Below, piece after piece: positions 60,596 through 64,000 of a stretch of 64,000 nt of DNA. Position numbers and translations under genes: made by a program. Each line of letters starts with the position of its first letter. The stretch's first letter is position 1. Source of the DNA: Comamonas sp. (GTDB lineage: Bacteria; Pseudomonadota; Gammaproteobacteria; Burkholderiales; Burkholderiaceae_C); contig JAQVCA010000006.1 of the NCBI GenBank assembly GCA_028690035.1, forward strand, positions 124,001 through 188,000, read 5' to 3'. Below the pieces are notes generated by a model, which saw only the letters and a list, made by a program, of their open reading frames with translations, made no database searches and was not told the DNA's origin.

Positions 60596-61725
60596 GCCGC
60601 CACCCGCAGCCGGCAGCGCCAGCTGGCGTCGCGCAGCCCACAAAGCACCGAACCACGCCCCAAATAACGACCCGAACATGGCCGCTGCAACGCTGGCTGC
60701 AGCGGCGCTGGCTGGCCTGGATCGTGCGGCGCCATCCGGCGCGCAGCGAGCACGCATTCACCCAAAGCTCAACCTACGTGTTGCCCACGCGGGCAGGCTG
60801 GTTGCTGGGCCTGACGCTGGCCCTACTGCTGTTGGCCTCCATCAACTTTCAGCTCAACCTGGGCTATTTGCTCACTTTCTGGTTGCTGGCTGCCGCCTTG
60901 GCCAGTGTCTGGCAGGGCTACCGCAACCTGCGTGGCATTCGCGTGCGTGTGGGCGCGCTGGAGCCGGTTTTTGCCCAGCAGGTGGCCTCCTTGCCCATTG
61001 TGCTGGACGCTCCTGGGCAGCGCACCCGCTTTGCGCTGGGCCTGGCGCTGCATCCATTGGCGCAGGTGCTGGGCCAGACTCGGCCCGCCGCTGCCGCTGC
61101 CTGGAGCCACACCGACCTTGCCCCGGGCGGCAGCCACACCGTCACCCTGACCCACACCGCACAGCGGCGCGGCTGGCAGCCGCTGCCCCGGTTGCAGCTG
61201 CAGTCGCATTACCCGCTGGGGGTGTTTAGGCTGTGGAGCTACTGGCAGCCCAGCGCACGTCTGCTGGTCTATCCGGCGCCAGAGTCGCCTTGCCCCCCCC
61301 TGCAGCAGCCCGACACGCAAGACAGCCACGCGCACAGTGCCCCGCCCCAGGCCCACAGTGGCCAGCAGGCCCAGGACAGCGTGCGCCCCTACCAGCGCGG
61401 CGACCGGCTGCGCGACATTGCCTGGAAAAAATCGGCCCCGGCGCTGGCCACGGGCAGCGGGCATCTGGTGGTGCGCAGTGGTCAGGCGGCCCCGCCCCAG
61501 CAGCTGTGGCTGGAGGCGCGCGCCACGGGCCTGACCGAAACCGAAGCGCAAATCGCACGCCTGACGGCCTGGGTGCTGCACGCCCATGAGCAGGGCCACC
61601 GCTGGGGCCTGCGCCTGCCCAGTGGGCACACGCTGCAGCCCGCCAGTGGCGCAGCCCATCTGCACAACTGCCTGCGTGCCTTGGCGCTGGATGGGCAGTC
61701 TGCATCGCATAAAAAATATGAATAA
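60592..61725 (+). CDS. DUF58 domain protein
   Basis: A 377-aa protein. Two adjacent transmembrane helices near residues 60-105 (GWLLGLTLALLLLASINFQL; LGYLLTFWLLAAALASVW) precede a soluble part with the DUF58 core VRPYQRGDRLRDIAWKKSA. Family members partner MoxR ATPases and are linked to cell-envelope or large-complex assembly. The start at 60592 overlaps moxR. Confidence 0.92.
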   Translation: MSRHPQPAAPAGVAQPTKHRTTPQITTRTWPLQRWLQRRWLAWIVRRHPARSEHAFTQSSTYVLPTRAGWLLGLTLALLLLASINFQLNLGYLLTFWLLAAALASVWQGYRNLRGIRVRVGALEPVFAQQVASLPIVLDAPGQRTRFALGLALHPLAQVLGQTRPAAAAAWSHTDLAPGGSHTVTLTHTAQRRGWQPLPRLQLQSHYPLGVFRLWSYWQPSARLLVYPAPESPCPPLQQPDTQDSHAHSAPPQAHSGQQAQDSVRPYQRGDRLRDIAWKKSAPALATGSGHLVVRSGQAAPPQQLWLEARATGLTETEAQIARLTAWVLHAHEQGHRWGLRLPSGHTLQPASGAAHLHNCLRALALDGQSASHKKYE

Positions 61726-61738
61726 TTTTAATAAAAAT

Positions 61739-61779
61739 GCCACTTCAACCTTGCTGGTAAAGCGCCAGCAGCTATAAAA
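61739..61779. repeat. Half copy of the intergenic palindromic element before the transglutaminase gene
   Basis: On the minus strand it reads TAGCTGCTGGCGCTTTACC then AGCAAGGTTGAAG, matching the half copies at 20.7 and 56.7 kb. It fills the 54-bp gap between the DUF58 gene and the next gene in the operon and may contribute its ribosome-binding context. Confidence 0.55.
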
Positions 61780-63810
61780 ATGAATGCTTTTAAACTGTCT
61801 CAACTGCCGCGCGAAGCACGCGATACCCTGCTGATCCTGGCTGCGGTGGCGCTGGTGCTGCTGCCCCAGCTGGCGCATTTGCCGCTGTGGGCGGGAGCTT
61901 TGGGTGTGGGCATGTTGCTGTGGCGCGCACGCCTGGCATGGCAGCAGCAAGCGCTGCCCGGACGCTGGCTGCTGCTGGGGGTGTTGGCGCTGGTGGTGGG
62001 AAGCATCTGGCTGCAATTTCGCACCATTGTGGGCCCCGATGCGGGGGTGGCCCTGCTGGCCTTGCTGCTCACCATGAAAACCCTGGAAATGCGCGCACGC
62101 CGCGATGCCATGGTGATTTTCTTTCTGGGCTTTTTCAGCCTGGTCACTGTGTTTTTGCACTCGCAAAGCCTGCTCACGGCCCTTGCCGCATTACTGGCCC
62201 TATGGGGTCTGCTGGCAGCACTGGTCAATGCTCATCGCCCCGCCGGACGCCCCACGGTGCGTCAGCTGCTGGCGCAGTCGGGGCAATTGCTGCTGTGGGC
62301 CATGCCGCTGATGCTGGTGCTGTTTGTGTTTTTTCCGCGCCTGCCTCCGCTGTGGGGCTTGCCCAGCAACCAGCTGCAAGGCACCACGGGCCTGTCAGAA
62401 GACATGCAAGTGGGCCAAGTGGCCAGTCTGGCCCAAGATGGCAGTGTCGCCCTGCGCGTGCGCTTCGAGGATGAACAGGCCCCGCCGCGCCACCTGCTCT
62501 ACTTTCGTGGCCCGGTGCTGTCGGAGTTTGATGGCCGCCACTGGCGTGCCAGCAGCCCGCACTGGCCCCCGAATGGCACGGTGCAGGCGGAGACTGCTGC
62601 TGTGCCAGAAGGCACCCCCTCGGCCCCGATCGCGTACGAGGTGACGCTGGAGCCACACCGCCAGCGCTGGCTGCTGACGCTGGATGCCACCACCGCCACC
62701 CCCAGCACCGCACAGCGGCGCCTGCTACCCACCGCGCAGCTGCAATGGTTCAGCGCCCAACCCATCACCGAGGTGCTGCGCTACCAGGCCCAGGCACAGC
62801 TGCATTACCGCTACGGGCAAGCGCTGCCCAGGCACACCCTGCATGCCCTGCGCAGCCTGCCCCCTGGCGTGGATCCGCGCACCCGCGCCTGGGCGCAGGA
62901 GCTGCGGGCCACGCACGGCGCAGACGATGGCGCCATCGTCCAAGCCGTGCTGCAACAGCTGCGCACCGGGGGGTACACCTACACGCTGCAGCCCGGCCCC
63001 TACCCTGCCAACACGGCAGATACTTTCTGGTTTGACCGCAAGCAGGGTTTTTGTGAGCACATTGCTTCAGCCTTTGCCGTGCTGATGCGCGCAGCCGATA
63101 TCCCGGCGCGCATCGTCACCGGCTACCAGGGTGGCGAGCGCAACCCTGTCGATGGCCTCTGGACGGTGCGCCAAAGCGATGCCCATGCCTGGACGGAGGT
63201 GTGGCTGCCCAATCAGGGCTGGGTGCGCATCGACCCCACCGCCTCGGTCGCACCGGCACGTACCGATTTTCTGCAGCGCCTGCAACCGCCCCCCAGCCTG
63301 CTGGGTGGCACCATGGGGCGCATGGTGGGCAACAGCACCTTGCTGCGCCTGCAAGCCAATTGGGAGGCACTGAACCACCGCTGGAACAGCTGGGTGCTCA
63401 ACTACAACAGCGACGCGCAAGGCGAGCTTTTTGGCAGCCTGGGGCTGGAGCGCCTCAAGCTGAGCCATTGGGGCGTAGGGTTGGGCGGGGCACTGCTGAT
63501 GGGGCTGCTGGGCACCGCCTTATGGCGCCTGCACCAGCGGCGCCAGCACGATCCGTGGCTGCGCCTGCTGCAGCAGGCGCGCCAGCGCATGGTGGCCCTG
63601 GGCATCATTGATGTGCAGCACGACGCGCATGCAGGGCCACGCCAGCTGGCACAGCGCCTGCGCGCCCTGCCCGGCAGCGATAGCCAGGCTGCCCAAGCGT
63701 GGCTGCTGGCCATGGAACAATGGCGGTATGCGCCAGACAGCCCCCAACGCCCCAGCCTGCACGCTCTGCGCCGCAGCTTCAGGGCCCTGCGCTGGCCACG
63801 CCCTGATTGA
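61780..63810 (+). CDS. DUF3488/transglutaminase-like membrane protein (TgpA type)
   Basis: A 676-aa protein. About six transmembrane helices occupy residues 15-190. A periplasmic transglutaminase-like domain follows, with the Cys in DRKQGFCEHIASAFAVLMRAA, the His in QSDAHAWTEVWLPNQGW and the Asp in WVRIDPTASV forming the catalytic triad. A last helix lies near 565-585 (GVGLGGALLMGLLGTALW), then a cytosolic DUF4129-like tail. It is the third member of the moxR-DUF58-tgpA operon; TgpA is essential in Pseudomonas aeruginosa, with a proposed envelope role. Confidence 0.93.
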   Translation: MNAFKLSQLPREARDTLLILAAVALVLLPQLAHLPLWAGALGVGMLLWRARLAWQQQALPGRWLLLGVLALVVGSIWLQFRTIVGPDAGVALLALLLTMKTLEMRARRDAMVIFFLGFFSLVTVFLHSQSLLTALAALLALWGLLAALVNAHRPAGRPTVRQLLAQSGQLLLWAMPLMLVLFVFFPRLPPLWGLPSNQLQGTTGLSEDMQVGQVASLAQDGSVALRVRFEDEQAPPRHLLYFRGPVLSEFDGRHWRASSPHWPPNGTVQAETAAVPEGTPSAPIAYEVTLEPHRQRWLLTLDATTATPSTAQRRLLPTAQLQWFSAQPITEVLRYQAQAQLHYRYGQALPRHTLHALRSLPPGVDPRTRAWAQELRATHGADDGAIVQAVLQQLRTGGYTYTLQPGPYPANTADTFWFDRKQGFCEHIASAFAVLMRAADIPARIVTGYQGGERNPVDGLWTVRQSDAHAWTEVWLPNQGWVRIDPTASVAPARTDFLQRLQPPPSLLGGTMGRMVGNSTLLRLQANWEALNHRWNSWVLNYNSDAQGELFGSLGLERLKLSHWGVGLGGALLMGLLGTALWRLHQRRQHDPWLRLLQQARQRMVALGIIDVQHDAHAGPRQLAQRLRALPGSDSQAAQAWLLAMEQWRYAPDSPQRPSLHALRRSFRALRWPRPD

Positions 63811-63816
63811 TTTTGC

Positions 63817-64000
63817 ATGCCCTTTTCTATTTACCTTCCCCGCGTTCCACGCTTGCCCCGAGTCGCCCACGCGCCCCACACCTTGCGTCTTTCGGCCTCT
63901 TTCCTGGTGGTGGCCTTGGGCTGCTGCCTGGGCTGGAGCCTGCCTGCCGCAGCGCAGTCTGGTGCATCCGGCAAAAAATCGCCCCCACCCCGCCTGACCC
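63817..64000 (+). CDS. Exported protein, 5' part
   Basis: The frame opens 6 bp after the transglutaminase gene and runs off the window end with 61 codons seen. A basic start is followed by a hydrophobic stretch LRLSASFLVVALGCCLGWSL and an Ala-x-Ala site (PAAAQS), a signal peptide. Genes in this position are often lytic transglycosylases, but too little is visible to name it. Confidence 0.7.
   Translation, partial: MPFSIYLPRVPRLPRVAHAPHTLRLSASFLVVALGCCLGWSLPAAAQSGASGKKSPPPRLT

Overview
This 64 kb window looks like chromosome of a betaproteobacterium, most likely Comamonadaceae (Burkholderiales). The codon use is GC-rich, the housekeeping genes are Burkholderiales-like (relA, glnD, nrdAB, cysTWA, an IF-1 paralogue with an extended tail), and the intergenic spaces carry a palindromic repeat built on AGCT..GCGCTT and CAAGGGTTTCA. 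The genus cannot be fixed from the sequence alone.

Positions 1-0.73 kb hold the 3' end of a PLP aminotransferase. Positions 0.9-23.8 kb hold a large type III-A CRISPR-Cas locus. The first part is cas10(csm1)-csm2-csm3-[DUF2281 antitoxin/MazF-like toxin]-csm4-csm5-cas6, with starts and stops overlapping or within a few bases. A convergent PIN toxin/Phd antitoxin pair follows, then csx16, a deleted csx2-like CARF gene, a Csm6/NE0113-family CARF gene and CRISPR array 1 (5 repeats, the last degenerate). Next comes a six-gene cassette: a possible PD-(D/E)XK plus glycine-zipper protein, a protein kinase, a TerY-like vWA protein, a PP2C phosphatase, a 919-aa DUF3800-like/TPR protein and a Card1-like CARF nuclease. 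Array 2 (18 repeats, two repeat versions) follows, and then a second csx16 and a second Csm6/NE0113-family gene. Cas10 keeps HD and GGDD motifs, so the locus should make cyclic oligoadenylates; the CARF proteins are the likely readers and Csx16 a likely off switch. No cas1/cas2 is present. The cassette enclosed by the two arrays is the most unusual part of the window: it puts a phosphorylation triad next to a cyclic-nucleotide-activated nuclease.

Positions 23.9-34.8 kb, mostly on the minus strand, hold a Fic-like protein, a DTW-domain tRNA-modifying enzyme, RNase G, SUMT (cobA), an IF-1 paralogue, RluE-like pseudouridine synthase, dsbB, the sulfate ABC transporter cysA-cysW-cysT-sbp, and tRNA-Val(GAC).

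Positions 34.8-64 kb are chromosomal housekeeping: relA, an alpha/beta hydrolase, 3-hydroxybutyrate dehydrogenase, a membrane metallophosphoesterase, argA, a small glutaredoxin-like protein, nrdB-nrdA behind tandem NrdR boxes, a GGDEF-EAL protein, map, glnD, a Cache/PAS/GGDEF cyclase, slyX, a class I aminotransferase, nth, cobT, an enoyl-CoA hydratase, a histone-deacetylase-like amidohydrolase, moxR-DUF58-transglutaminase, and the start of an exported protein. No insertion sequence, rRNA or prophage was recognised.
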